DNA of 64,000 nucleotides from contig NZ_BMQF01000002.1 of NCBI RefSeq assembly GCF_014647975.1, positions 434,001 to 498,000 of the forward strand, in the 5' to 3' direction. Positions 17,901 through 27,838 of this stretch are shown in pieces. The notes under the pieces are model-generated. The model searched no databases and had not been told where the DNA came from. It was given only the letters and a program-made list of their open reading frames with translations. The translations under genes were made by a program, and so were the position numbers. This DNA is from Streptomyces fumigatiscleroticus (GTDB lineage Bacteria > Actinomycetota > Actinomycetes > Streptomycetales > Streptomycetaceae). How positions within the stretch are numbered: position 1 is the first letter of the stretch; every line of letters begins with the position of its first letter.

Positions 17901-18432
17901 CGCGGCCGGGGTCGCCGCGGCCCTGCGGGCCCTGCCGGAGGTCGACCCGGCGCAGGTCGTGGTGCGGAACGAACTGGCCGCACAGCTGCGCGACGACCCG
18001 TTCGGCGCCGGTGCTCAGGCCGCGTTCGCCGCGGCGGCCGGGGTGGCGGCGGCACTGGCCGGCCTCGGGTTCGCGGTGAGCGCGGCGGGCTCCCTGCGGG
18101 AGCGGAGCGCGGAGTTCGCGGTACTGCGCGCCCTGGGCGCTTCGCGCCGCCGGCTTGCCCGCACGATCGCCGTCGAGCACGGCGTGCTGGTGGCCCTGGC
18201 ACTGGTGGTGGGCACGGCGCTGGGTGTCGTGCTGACCCGGGCCGTGGTCCCGCTGATCGTGCTGACCCCGCAGGCCGCCCGCCCGGTGCCCACGGTCCTC
18301 GTCGAACTTCCGCCCGGCCGGGTCGCCGTCCTGCTGGCGGCCGTGGCGGCCGTCCCCCTGCTGGTCACGGCGGCCCTGGCGCTGCGCCGCGCGGATCCGG
18401 CGACGGCGCTCAGAAACCAGGGGGGTGAGTGA
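14983..18432 (+). CDS. Large FtsX/MacB-type ABC permease, first subunit
   Basis: This 1149-residue membrane protein belongs to the FtsX-like permease superfamily. It has an N-terminal helix (LLAAALLTVLLTTAVPATL, about 22-40) and a large extracytoplasmic domain. A helix cluster around 300-550 contains the ERAAETRLLRARGASRTWL signature. A second extracytoplasmic domain is followed by C-terminal helices with EFAVLRALGASRRRLARTI. A Gly/Arg/Pro repeat (GGVRPGG units, about 455-475) links cytosolic parts. With the next permease and the ATPase it should form a mechanotransmission-type exporter or envelope-stress complex. Substrate is unknown. GTG 14983 follows a G-rich ribosome site. Confidence 0.88.
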   Translation: MTGFGGLAGFVLSRARAHRPLLAAALLTVLLTTAVPATLTAYSGAVGDAALRQALRDPRNAAGTALVVKADIPEGRRRAADTAVRNGARAVFDGLPVTVRTLVRSGPYALPRSVGPRAERSGEPDLTYFAALDPTQVRITEGRMPRDGAAEPEAALPRDAAGPLHVRPGTRLTLIDRLDGPPVRVLVTGLYRPARSTAPYWQLDDVGGRGVKKGGFTTYGPLLAAPGLLAGGRVSTGPSAWLASADFSAVTAGRTGALREAARAGVESLRRQQVLSGSTAATTSLPDVLDRLDRALLVARSTLFVAALQLALLAGCVLLLVARLLSAERAAETRLLRARGASRTWLAGLAGAEALLLAVPAMICAPLLAGPLTRLLAGRGALARIGLRPDVPAGGTGGVWLATALAALGCALAVTLPALTAEGLGPSRAGTPVSRAGARAKRNGARPGEGKGRLRGGGVRPGGGGVRPGGGTAGSALSRAGADIGLLVVAGVAYWQLGRQTSGAVTGGPAGADGSTAAAGSAQGAGSTGTLGVDPLLVAAPALALLAGTVLTLRLLPPVARLAERRAAAGRGLTAALAGRRLSHRPTHGTGPVLLLVLAVALGTLAVGQSASWDRSQDDQADFRAGAPVRVLAAGDSAPGRTETYAALPRVRQAAPVARSALPLSGDRTATVLALDTARAADTVLLRPDLASRPGHALPAGLGRPGPTAGAAVPAGTARLNLTATLRSSGRDMTADVTVVLEDRYGIPYRLPAGTLPADGRARSLPLRLTPSPGPLTLTEVQLVMAQPSDRAQRHRLTLDGLTATDTGGTVRRLPLPASWTAGHRFDGPAASPDARTGPTRPRVGTSGPPSVAYGTGYVPSDLTWVVSSLTVRLRVAQPAAPSAVTAVATDRFLASAGARTGQSVDVALGGQTLPVRITGSVRALPTTAAEGDPARDGGALLVDLGAVNRVLQARSGESVTPTEWWLATAPGDAAGVAAALRALPEVDPAQVVVRNELAAQLRDDPFGAGAQAAFAAAAGVAAALAGLGFAVSAAGSLRERSAEFAVLRALGASRRRLARTIAVEHGVLVALALVVGTALGVVLTRAVVPLIVLTPQAARPVPTVLVELPPGRVAVLLAAVAAVPLLVTAALALRRADPATALRNQGGE

Positions 18433-18433
18433 G

Positions 18434-21247
18434 ATGCGGGTGCGCGGTGTGCCTCCCGTGGCCGCCCCCTGGGTGCGGACCCGGCTGCGGACCGCGCCCG
18501 GTGCCGCCATCGCCCTGGCGCTGCTGGTGGCGCTGACCGCGTGCCTGGCCGCCGCGTTCCCCCGGACCCTGGACCGGTACGAGGACGCGGGACTGCGCCG
18601 GGCCGTCGAGCAGGGCCGTCCGGACCGCACCAGCGTGCAGGTCTCCGCTCCGCAGCCCGATCCCGGCCTCCCCCGGGAACGGCGGGAGGCCGCGCTGCGC
18701 CCCGGCGCGCTGGGCGGCCGGTACGCGAAGGTGCTGGCCGCCGTGGGCAAGCCGCTCGCCGTCGACCGGGCCGGCTCGACGTACGGAGTGCGCACCACCC
18801 GGGGCCTGGAGGTGCCCGACCCCTGGCTGCCCAGGCCGAGCGGCCTGCCCGCGCAGGTGGTGCTCGCCGCCCAGCACGGCCTGGCCGGCCACGCCCGTCT
18901 GCGGGCGGGACGCCTGCCCCGCGCGACCGGCGCCGCGGTGACCGCCGCGACGGCCCGGGTGGAGGCCGCGGTCACCGCCGAGACCGCCCGCAGCCTGCAC
19001 ATCGAGGTCGGTTCGGTGATCCACGTACCCGGCGTGGAACGCGCCCCCCTGACCGTCCGTGTCACCGGCGTCCTCGTCCCGCGCGACCCGGACGGCGCCT
19101 ACTGGGCGACCCAGCCGTTGCTCCGCACGCCCGCGCTGGTTCCGCTGCCGGGCTCGACGGGTCCGGACCTCGACAAGTACTGGCTCGGCGCCCTGCTGCT
19201 GGCCCCCGAGGCCGCGCCCGTGCTGCTGGGCACCGCCGGGTCCCCGTCGCGCTACTGGCAGCTGGCCCCCGACACCGGCGCGCTGCACGCCCGGGACCTC
19301 GGCGCCCTGAAGTCGGCCGTCGCCGCGCTGGAGTCCGGACCGGGCCTGCGCGCCGTGCGCGCCTCGGCCGACCCGGCGACGGAGGTGAGCACCGACATCG
19401 ACGACGTGTTCGCCTCCTACACCCGGCTCCGCGCGGGCATCGGCCCGCTCGTCGCCGTCGCCGTGTACGGCACCGGTACGGTCGCCGCCGTCGTGCTGCT
19501 GATGGCGGGCGGCCTCGCCGCCGACCGCCGCCGCGCCGAACTCGCCCTGCTGCGTGCCCGCGGCGCCTCCCTGCGCGGCCTCGCCGCCCGGCTGTTCGCG
19601 GAGACCGCCGTGGTGGTGCTGCCCGCGGGCGCCGCGGGCCTCACCGCCGCGCTGTTCGTCGTCCCCGGCGGCCGTCTGCTGCCCGCTGCCGCCGCGGCCG
19701 CCGCGGTCACCGTCCTCGCCTGCGCCGCGCTGCCCCTGCGGGCTGCCGCCGCCCACCGGAAGGTCCGCGTCCACACCGGCCGCGAGGACCTGGTCTCGCT
19801 ACGTCCGTCCCGGCGCCGTACGGTCGCGGAGCTCACCGTGCTCGTCCTGGCGCTCGCCGCGGTGGAGACCCTGCGCCGCCGGGGCACGACAGGCGCCCTC
19901 GGCGACGAGCTGGTCTCGTCGGCACCCGTCCTGGTCGGGGTGATCGCGGCGCTGCTGCTGGTGCGTCTGCTCCCGCTGCCGCTGCGCGGTCTCGCCCGCC
20001 CGGCCCGCCGTCTGCGCGGCGCGGTGGCCCATCTGTCGCTGGCCCGCGCCGGCCGCGCGTCCGACTCCGCGGTGCTGCCCCTGCTGGCGCTGCTCACCGC
20101 GCTGACCACGGCGGCGTTCGGCGGCTCGGTCCTGGCGGGCGTCGACGACGCCCGCGACCGGTCGGCACTGCTCTCCCTGGGCGCCGACGCCCGCGTCGAG
20201 TCGAGCGCGCCCCTCCCGTCCGGCCTGCCCGGCCGGATCCGCCACGCCGCCGGCGTGCAGGCGCTCGCCGGGGTGAGCATCGCCTACCAGGCCCAGCCGC
20301 AGGACGGCAGGGAGCCACTGCCGGTCGCGGGTGTCGACCCGGCGGCCTACGCGGCGCTGTCCGCACGGACGGGCCTGGGAGCCTTCGAGGCCGCGGTGCT
20401 GACCCGGGGCGGCGCCGCGGACGGGAAGCCGGCGGGGGCCGCGGAGGGGGCCGGCAGCGCCCGGGGGGCGAGGAGCGGGGCGGCCGGGACGCCGCTGCCC
20501 GCGCTCGCCTCTCCCGCCGTCGCCGAGGCGTACGGCACCCGGCCCTTCCCGGTCCGGCTGGAGGACGGCGGCATCGTCACCGTCCGCATCGCCCTGGTAC
20601 GGGACCGCACCCCGGCCGTGTCCGGCACCGACTTCCTGGTCGTCGACCGGTCCCGGCTGTCCGCCGACGCGGCCCGCCCGACCGCGCTGCTCCTGACCGG
20701 CGACCGGATCGACGGCGGCGCCCTGCGCCGGGCGGCGGGCCGCTCCCTCTCCGTACAGCTGCGGTCCGAGGAGCGTGCCCGGTACGTCGACTCCCCCTTG
20801 CAGTCCGGCGCCGAGCGTGTCTACGCGGCGGCGGTGGCGGCCGGTGCCGGCTACGCCGTCCTCGCCCTGCTGCTGTCCCTGCTGCGCGCCGCCCCCGAGC
20901 GCGCCGCCCTGCTCGCCCGGCTCCGCACGATGGGCCTCACCCGGGCCCAGGGGCGGCGCCTGCTCGTCCTGGAGTCCCTGCCGCAGGCCGTCCTGGCCGC
21001 GGTGGGCTCCACGCCGACCGGCTGGGCCGCTGTCCGTCTGCTCTCCCCCGGCGTCGATCTCACGACCGTGGCCCTGGCGTCGGCACCGTCCTCCGTGGGA
21101 CGGGCCGAACTGCGCACGGACCCGCTGTCGCTCGTGGTTCCCGCCCTTTCGGTGCTGGTCGTGGCGGTGGGCGTCGCGGGAGCGCAGGCCTGGTGGTCGG
21201 GACGGCGCGGCTCGGTCACCGAGCTGAGAGCGGGAGACACACGATGA
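18434..21247 (+). CDS. Large FtsX/MacB-type ABC permease, second subunit
   Basis: This 937-residue protein parallels the first permease: N-terminal helix IALALLVALTACLAAAF, an extracytoplasmic domain, a helix cluster with DRRRAELALLRARGASLRGLAA, and a second set of helices ending in SVLVVAVGVAGAQAWW. The two permeases are distant paralogues and probably form a heterodimer. ATG 18434 is preferred over GTG 18425 because AGGGGG lies 9 nt before it and directly abuts the GTG. Either way the genes nearly touch or overlap, showing cotranslation. Confidence 0.86.
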   Translation: MRVRGVPPVAAPWVRTRLRTAPGAAIALALLVALTACLAAAFPRTLDRYEDAGLRRAVEQGRPDRTSVQVSAPQPDPGLPRERREAALRPGALGGRYAKVLAAVGKPLAVDRAGSTYGVRTTRGLEVPDPWLPRPSGLPAQVVLAAQHGLAGHARLRAGRLPRATGAAVTAATARVEAAVTAETARSLHIEVGSVIHVPGVERAPLTVRVTGVLVPRDPDGAYWATQPLLRTPALVPLPGSTGPDLDKYWLGALLLAPEAAPVLLGTAGSPSRYWQLAPDTGALHARDLGALKSAVAALESGPGLRAVRASADPATEVSTDIDDVFASYTRLRAGIGPLVAVAVYGTGTVAAVVLLMAGGLAADRRRAELALLRARGASLRGLAARLFAETAVVVLPAGAAGLTAALFVVPGGRLLPAAAAAAAVTVLACAALPLRAAAAHRKVRVHTGREDLVSLRPSRRRTVAELTVLVLALAAVETLRRRGTTGALGDELVSSAPVLVGVIAALLLVRLLPLPLRGLARPARRLRGAVAHLSLARAGRASDSAVLPLLALLTALTTAAFGGSVLAGVDDARDRSALLSLGADARVESSAPLPSGLPGRIRHAAGVQALAGVSIAYQAQPQDGREPLPVAGVDPAAYAALSARTGLGAFEAAVLTRGGAADGKPAGAAEGAGSARGARSGAAGTPLPALASPAVAEAYGTRPFPVRLEDGGIVTVRIALVRDRTPAVSGTDFLVVDRSRLSADAARPTALLLTGDRIDGGALRRAAGRSLSVQLRSEERARYVDSPLQSGAERVYAAAVAAGAGYAVLALLLSLLRAAPERAALLARLRTMGLTRAQGRRLLVLESLPQAVLAAVGSTPTGWAAVRLLSPGVDLTTVALASAPSSVGRAELRTDPLSLVVPALSVLVVAVGVAGAQAWWSGRRGSVTELRAGDTR

Positions 21248-21280
21248 CCCCACGCCGCGCCCGTCCCCCCAGGAGGCCCG

Positions 21281-22243
<963 letters not shown>

Positions 22244-22288
22244 CGGGGCCGGCGGCGAACGGGGGGCGCCACGGCGGGCGGCGGCCGC

Positions 22289-22975
22289 TCAGCGGACGCT
22301 GAGGCCCAGCGCCCCGACCCCCGTCTCACGGACGGCGACCGACCCGTACGGCGTGCGCAGCCTGAGCCACGCCCCCGAGGAGAACAGTCCGGGCTCGGCC
22401 TCACCCGGAACGCTGCCCGCGGGACGCAGGAACCCCAGGGACTGGGCCGCGTGCACGGCCCGCACCGGGAGCCGGGTGGAGCCCACGGTGCGCGACCAGA
22501 TGTCCCGGCCGATCCGGTCCAGTTCGGCCCGCGTACGTCCCTCGGGGGCCAGCTCCCGCGTACGGGAGCGGAACTCGGCGACCGCGGCGGCGACGAGCGC
22601 GCGCAGGGCGTCCGGTGCGGGCAGCCCCGGTTCGGGCCGCCAGCCGCCGCGCGGCGGCAGTACGCCGGCCCACGGCGGGCCGGTCACCGCGCCCGGCACG
22701 GCGGCGGTGGCGGCCGGCTCGTCCAAGGACTCCAGCAGCTCACCGGCGGAGACCGTCACGTCGAGCGTGACGTCCAGCCCGTTCTCGTACGGCTTGGCGA
22801 GCCGGACCGCGCGGACCGCCAGCACCTCGAAGGACGGGGGACGCCCGAAGACGGCCAGGGCCGTACCGGCCGCCTGGAGCCGGACCGCGGCCGAACGGTC
22901 GTAGTGGAGCAGCCGGGAGAGGAAGGCCGCGAGGTCCGCCGCCTCCCCCTCGTCGGCGAGGTGGAGCACCGTCAT
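22289..22975 (-). CDS. Unknown protein coupled to thioesterase gene
   Basis: This 228-residue soluble protein has no recognised family and no signal or membrane segment. It contains TVLHLADEGEAADLAAFLSRLLHYDRSAAVRLQ at the start and a C-terminal beta-rich part (SGAWLRLRTPYGSVAVRETG). Its ATG overlaps the thioesterase stop as ATGA, so the two are translationally coupled and probably work together. Composition is normal for the genome. Function is not known. Confidence 0.8.
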   Translation of the reverse strand: MTVLHLADEGEAADLAAFLSRLLHYDRSAAVRLQAAGTALAVFGRPPSFEVLAVRAVRLAKPYENGLDVTLDVTVSAGELLESLDEPAATAAVPGAVTGPPWAGVLPPRGGWRPEPGLPAPDALRALVAAAVAEFRSRTRELAPEGRTRAELDRIGRDIWSRTVGSTRLPVRAVHAAQSLGFLRPAGSVPGEAEPGLFSSGAWLRLRTPYGSVAVRETGVGALGLSVR

Positions 22976-23388
22976 GCGGCGACGGCCTCCGACTCGTCGG
23001 CGTCGTCCATGTACTCCCGCAGGAACTCCCGTTCCTCCTCGGTGATCCGGCGCGGTCGCTGCGCCTCGAAGTCGAACGGCACGATCACCGTCGAGGCCCG
23101 GACATAGATCTCGTCGCCGTCCTTGACCTCGTAGGCCAGGGTGAAGGACGCCGCCCTGATCTGGGTGACCCACAGCTCGATGTCCACCGGTGTGTGCCGG
23201 TGGACGAGCTGGCGCTTGTAGTCGATCTCATGGCGTGCCACCACGGAACCCTGCCGGAAGTCCTTGTCCGGGCGGAACAGGAAGTCGATACGGGCTTCCT
23301 CCAGGTAGCGGAGGAAGACCACGTTGTTGACGTGGCCGTACGCGTCCATGTCCGCCCAGCGCAGCGGGCAGCGGTAGAGGTGCCGCAA
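22972..23388 (-). CDS. Hotdog-fold acyl-CoA thioesterase
   Basis: The 138-residue product has the 4-hydroxybenzoyl-CoA thioesterase/YbgC-type motif WADMDAYGHVNNVVFLRYLE, with the catalytic Asp in DMDAYGHVNN, followed by the hotdog strands DIELWVTQIRAASFTLAYEV. It should hydrolyse acyl-CoA in the cytosol; chain length cannot be told. TTG 23388 is the likely start: it lies 2 bases after the ettA stop, and longer reading would run inside ettA. Translation coupled to ettA is therefore likely. Confidence 0.85.
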   Translation of the reverse strand: MRHLYRCPLRWADMDAYGHVNNVVFLRYLEEARIDFLFRPDKDFRQGSVVARHEIDYKRQLVHRHTPVDIELWVTQIRAASFTLAYEVKDGDEIYVRASTVIVPFDFEAQRPRRITEEEREFLREYMDDADESEAVAA

Positions 23389-23390
23389 GA

Positions 23391-25055
<1,665 letters not shown>

Positions 25056-25176
25056 GAGAAACCGTCCGGCAGCTTGAATCTGGCAGTGGGCAGATACATC
25101 CCATCTTGCCGTACCGCCACCCCTGGGCGGAAACGCGTCCGGCCGGGCGGCTCTGACCTGGGGTTTTATCGGCGGT

Positions 25177-25200
25177 GGCCGCGACCCGCCGGTCGCGGCC
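25177..25200 (-). terminator. Terminator of the thioester-domain protein gene
   Basis: A perfect 10-bp stem GGCCGCGACC/GGTCGCGGCC with a 4-nt loop lies 41 bases past the stop of the minus-strand surface-protein gene. The space to 25056 must also hold the ettA promoter. Confidence 0.75.
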
Positions 25201-25241
25201 CCGCCCCGGTCCGCTCTTGAGTTGCCAAGGATCCGTAAAGC

Positions 25242-26651
25242 TCAGCCCCGCGTCGGCGGGTTCCTCCCGCGCAGGACGACCAGGGTCGCGCCGCCGATCA
25301 GCACCAGGGCGATGGCCGCGCCGCCGATCAGCGGGGTGATGCCGGAGCTGCCCGTCTCGGCGAGGTTGGCCTCCGTCGCGGTGCCGCCCTCCGTGGCGGG
25401 GCTCGGCTCGCCGAGGGTCTGCGTGGCGTCGCCGGCCGCGCTGCCCTGCGTCTCGCAGTCCAGGACGCCGGTGAACCGCTTCTCGTAGCCGTCCGGTCCC
25501 TGGATGGTGAAGTCGTACGCCTGGTCCTCCTGGAGCGGCACCGTCACCGTCCGGGACTCGCCCGCCGCGATGCTGTGCTCGACGTCCAGGAGCTCGAAGG
25601 TGAACGGCTCGTCGCCCTTGTTGGCCGCGGTGATGTCCAGGCCGCCCTCGGCACAGTTCTTCGCCGCGGACAGCGCGGGTATCGCGCCCTGCTCCGCCCA
25701 GGTCGCGGTCGCCGTCGCCGCGACCGTCGACTCGCTGGAGCCGGCCAGGATCTGGGTCTGGCTCCGGCTGTCGGAGGCGAAGGCCCGGCCGACCGGAACG
25801 GTGGTGGAGGCCTGTACGGACAGCTCGGCCGAGCCGGCCGCCGCGTCCTCGGGCACCTCGAAGAAGATCTGGCTGCCGTCGGCCGCGGACGTGATCGTCT
25901 CGCCGTGCTCGTCGACGATGCGGACTCCGCTGGTGGTGGCGTCCGCCGGCGGCGTCAGCATCGCGCTCCTGGCGTTGGTGTGCACGGTCACCGGACCGAG
26001 CCGCTCGCCGGGGTGACCCGAGACGGCGGGCGGGTCGAGGGTCAGCGACGCCTCGGGTTCCGCCTGGTCGCGGGCGTTCTTGGCCAGATAGTCCGCGAGC
26101 TGCTCGGCCTGCGGATCGACGGCGTCGACGTCGGCGCCGTCCGAGTAGCGCCAGATGGCCACCTGGGTGCCGGCGGCGGCGTCCTGCTCGGTGAGGCCGC
26201 CGTCGACGCCCGCCTTCTCGGCCAGCGCCGCGAGGTCGTTGACCTGGGGATAGGAGTTCCGCAGGATCCAGCGGATCCGGCCGGCGTCCTTGTTGGCACC
26301 CAGCGAGGTGCCGCTCCAGGGCGTCTCGTGGTACTGGGCGTCCTTCTGGGTGGGATTGTGGAGATCCACGCAGTAGGTCTGGAGCGTGCCGCCGCCCTCG
26401 ACGGACATCTCGAAGAGGCCGGCCGACAGCTCCTGGTCCCCGGAGTCGTCGTGCAGGACGGCGGCACCGTACGTCTTCAGTCCGCCCATGGTGGCGGTCG
26501 CCCCGCCCTGGCCCTGCACCGTGCCGTCGGCGACGGCCGGGCCGGCGCCGGCCAGCACACCGGCGGCGACGAGCCCGGAGACGAGCGCCGCAGCGGCGAG
26601 GCGTGCCGCCCCTCGCCCGCGCACGGACAGCGCAGAGAACGAAGAAAACAC
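25242..26651 (-). CDS. Sortase-anchored thioester-domain (TQXA) surface protein
   Basis: This 469-residue secreted protein carries a thioester domain. Cys94 in TYCVDLHNPT and Gln163 in GTQVAIWRY are the pair expected to form the internal Cys-Gln thioester that can bond covalently to amines on a partner surface. A signal peptide spans about 1-41 (ALVSGLVAAGVLAGAGPAVA). Beta-rich Ig-like regions follow. The C-terminus has LAETG, a hydrophobic helix (LIGGAAIALVLIGGATLVVL) and an RGRNPPTRG tail, a class E-type sortase signal. GTG 26651 is chosen: GGAGGGG lies 6 nt upstream. No sortase gene is in this window. It stands alone. Confidence 0.9.
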   Translation of the reverse strand: MFSSFSALSVRGRGAARLAAAALVSGLVAAGVLAGAGPAVADGTVQGQGGATATMGGLKTYGAAVLHDDSGDQELSAGLFEMSVEGGGTLQTYCVDLHNPTQKDAQYHETPWSGTSLGANKDAGRIRWILRNSYPQVNDLAALAEKAGVDGGLTEQDAAAGTQVAIWRYSDGADVDAVDPQAEQLADYLAKNARDQAEPEASLTLDPPAVSGHPGERLGPVTVHTNARSAMLTPPADATTSGVRIVDEHGETITSAADGSQIFFEVPEDAAAGSAELSVQASTTVPVGRAFASDSRSQTQILAGSSESTVAATATATWAEQGAIPALSAAKNCAEGGLDITAANKGDEPFTFELLDVEHSIAAGESRTVTVPLQEDQAYDFTIQGPDGYEKRFTGVLDCETQGSAAGDATQTLGEPSPATEGGTATEANLAETGSSGITPLIGGAAIALVLIGGATLVVLRGRNPPTRG

Positions 26652-26928
26652 CGAAATCCCCTCCGAGCAGGACCTGTTGGCGTGGGGGTGCGGTCCCACC
26701 AGCAGCATCAGCAGCCCCGAGGGCCACGCCCGGCATCCTAAGGACGCCGCGCACCACGCCGGCCGGTGATGCCGTTCGATCACCGATCCGAATCGCAATC
26801 GTTATCGCCAAGATCTTCTGTGAGCAGGGCTTGTCGACATATCCATGCGGGATCGTTCGGTGCGCACACGCCGGCGCGCCGCGCCGACGGACCGCAGCGG
26901 CCGGCTCCCCGGGGGCTACCCGGTGCCG

Positions 26929-26960
26929 GTCACCGCGTCAGGTCACCGCGTCAGGTCACG
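26929..26960. repeat. Short direct repeats at the end of ssb
   Basis: GGTCACCGCGTCA occurs twice and then a third time in degenerate form across the ssb stop at 26951. The rest of 26652-26950 holds the promoter region of the surface-protein gene, with an AT-rich stretch near 26780-26830. Confidence 0.5.
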
Positions 26961-27430
26961 GCGGCAGGCTCAGGGCGCTGCCCGGGGGGCCGCCCGGGGG
27001 GCGCGTCCGCGGAGGCCCCGGCCGGTGTCTCCCAGTCGGGTCCGGGTTGCGAGGGCGAACCCGCCGCCTCGGGCCTGTTCGCCCGCCGGAAGGCCGAGGT
27101 GCCCCGGGCGAGGTCGTGGCCGATGGCCACCGCGTCGATGTCAGCCGACGTCCAGCTCTGCCCCTCGCGCACGTCCGTGCGCACCTTCAGCCTGCCCTGC
27201 ACCATGACCGGGTCGCCCACGGTGAGCGATGCCATCGCGTGGGTGGCGAGCTGGCGGTTGGACCACACCGTGAAGAAGTTGGTGTGCCCGTCCGTCCACG
27301 CGCTCTTCTCGCGGTCCCAGTACCGCGAGGTGACCGCCAGCCGGAACCGCGCCGACGGGCCGCCGGACAGCTCCCGGTAGACCGGCTGCGTCGCCACGTT
27401 GCCCACCGCGCAGACCATCGTCTCGTTCAT
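26951..27430 (-). CDS. ssbB: Single-stranded DNA-binding protein, SsbB type
   Basis: This 159-residue protein has the bacterial SSB OB-fold: MNETMVCAVGNVATQPVYREL, WYDREK-like SRYWDREKSAWTDG, FFTVWSNRQLATHAMASL and VGDPVMVQGRLKVR. The acidic DDDIPF-type C-terminal tip that recruits partners to the replicative SSB is absent. The tail is Pro/Gly-rich and ends PAAVT. This suggests the second Streptomyces paralogue, SsbB, linked to sporulation chromosome segregation, rather than replicative SsbA. ATG 27430 follows GGGAGGGG. It lies downstream of the GTPase pair but after a 377-bp gap. Confidence 0.85.
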   Translation of the reverse strand: MNETMVCAVGNVATQPVYRELSGGPSARFRLAVTSRYWDREKSAWTDGHTNFFTVWSNRQLATHAMASLTVGDPVMVQGRLKVRTDVREGQSWTSADIDAVAIGHDLARGTSAFRRANRPEAAGSPSQPGPDWETPAGASADAPPGRPPGQRPEPAAVT

Positions 27431-27650
27431 CACGAACCCCTCCCCCGTCCCGGCACCGGTGCCGGGCCGATACGCGTACGGGTCCGTCCCGTACGCCGAT
27501 GTCACCGCCGCGTCCGCGCGTCTCCTCGCGCGCCGCGACGGCCGTGCCGACCGCGTCCGCCGCGGTCGCCGCGAAGCCAGACTGCCTCCGCCGGGCCGGG
27601 CGCGCCGAGCCCTGTGGACGGCTCCCGGGCCTGTGGACAACTCCGCCACC

Positions 27651-27838
27651 CGGACGAGTGACCGGCCCGGCCCCTGACCGCCCGGCCTCGCCCAGCCCGG
27701 AACGGCCGCCACCCCCGTGACCTGCGGTGACCGGCCCGGCCCGGTCCCGCTCGACGCGGAACGGCCGCCATCCCCACGACCCGGACGAGTGACCGGCCCG
27801 GCCCCGTTCAGCGTGGAGCGGCCGCCACCCCCGCGACC
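27651..27838. repeat. Three degenerate ~60-bp direct repeats between GTPase gene and ssb
   Basis: The blocks starting near 27651, 27722 and 27782 share GTGACCGGCCCGGCCC, then a variable part, then GGAACGGCCGCCA and CCCC(G/A)(T/C)GACC. The third copy includes the stop of the upstream GTPase gene, so the other two look like duplicated gene ends. They fill most of the 27431-27807 gap, in which I see no gene. Confidence 0.7.
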
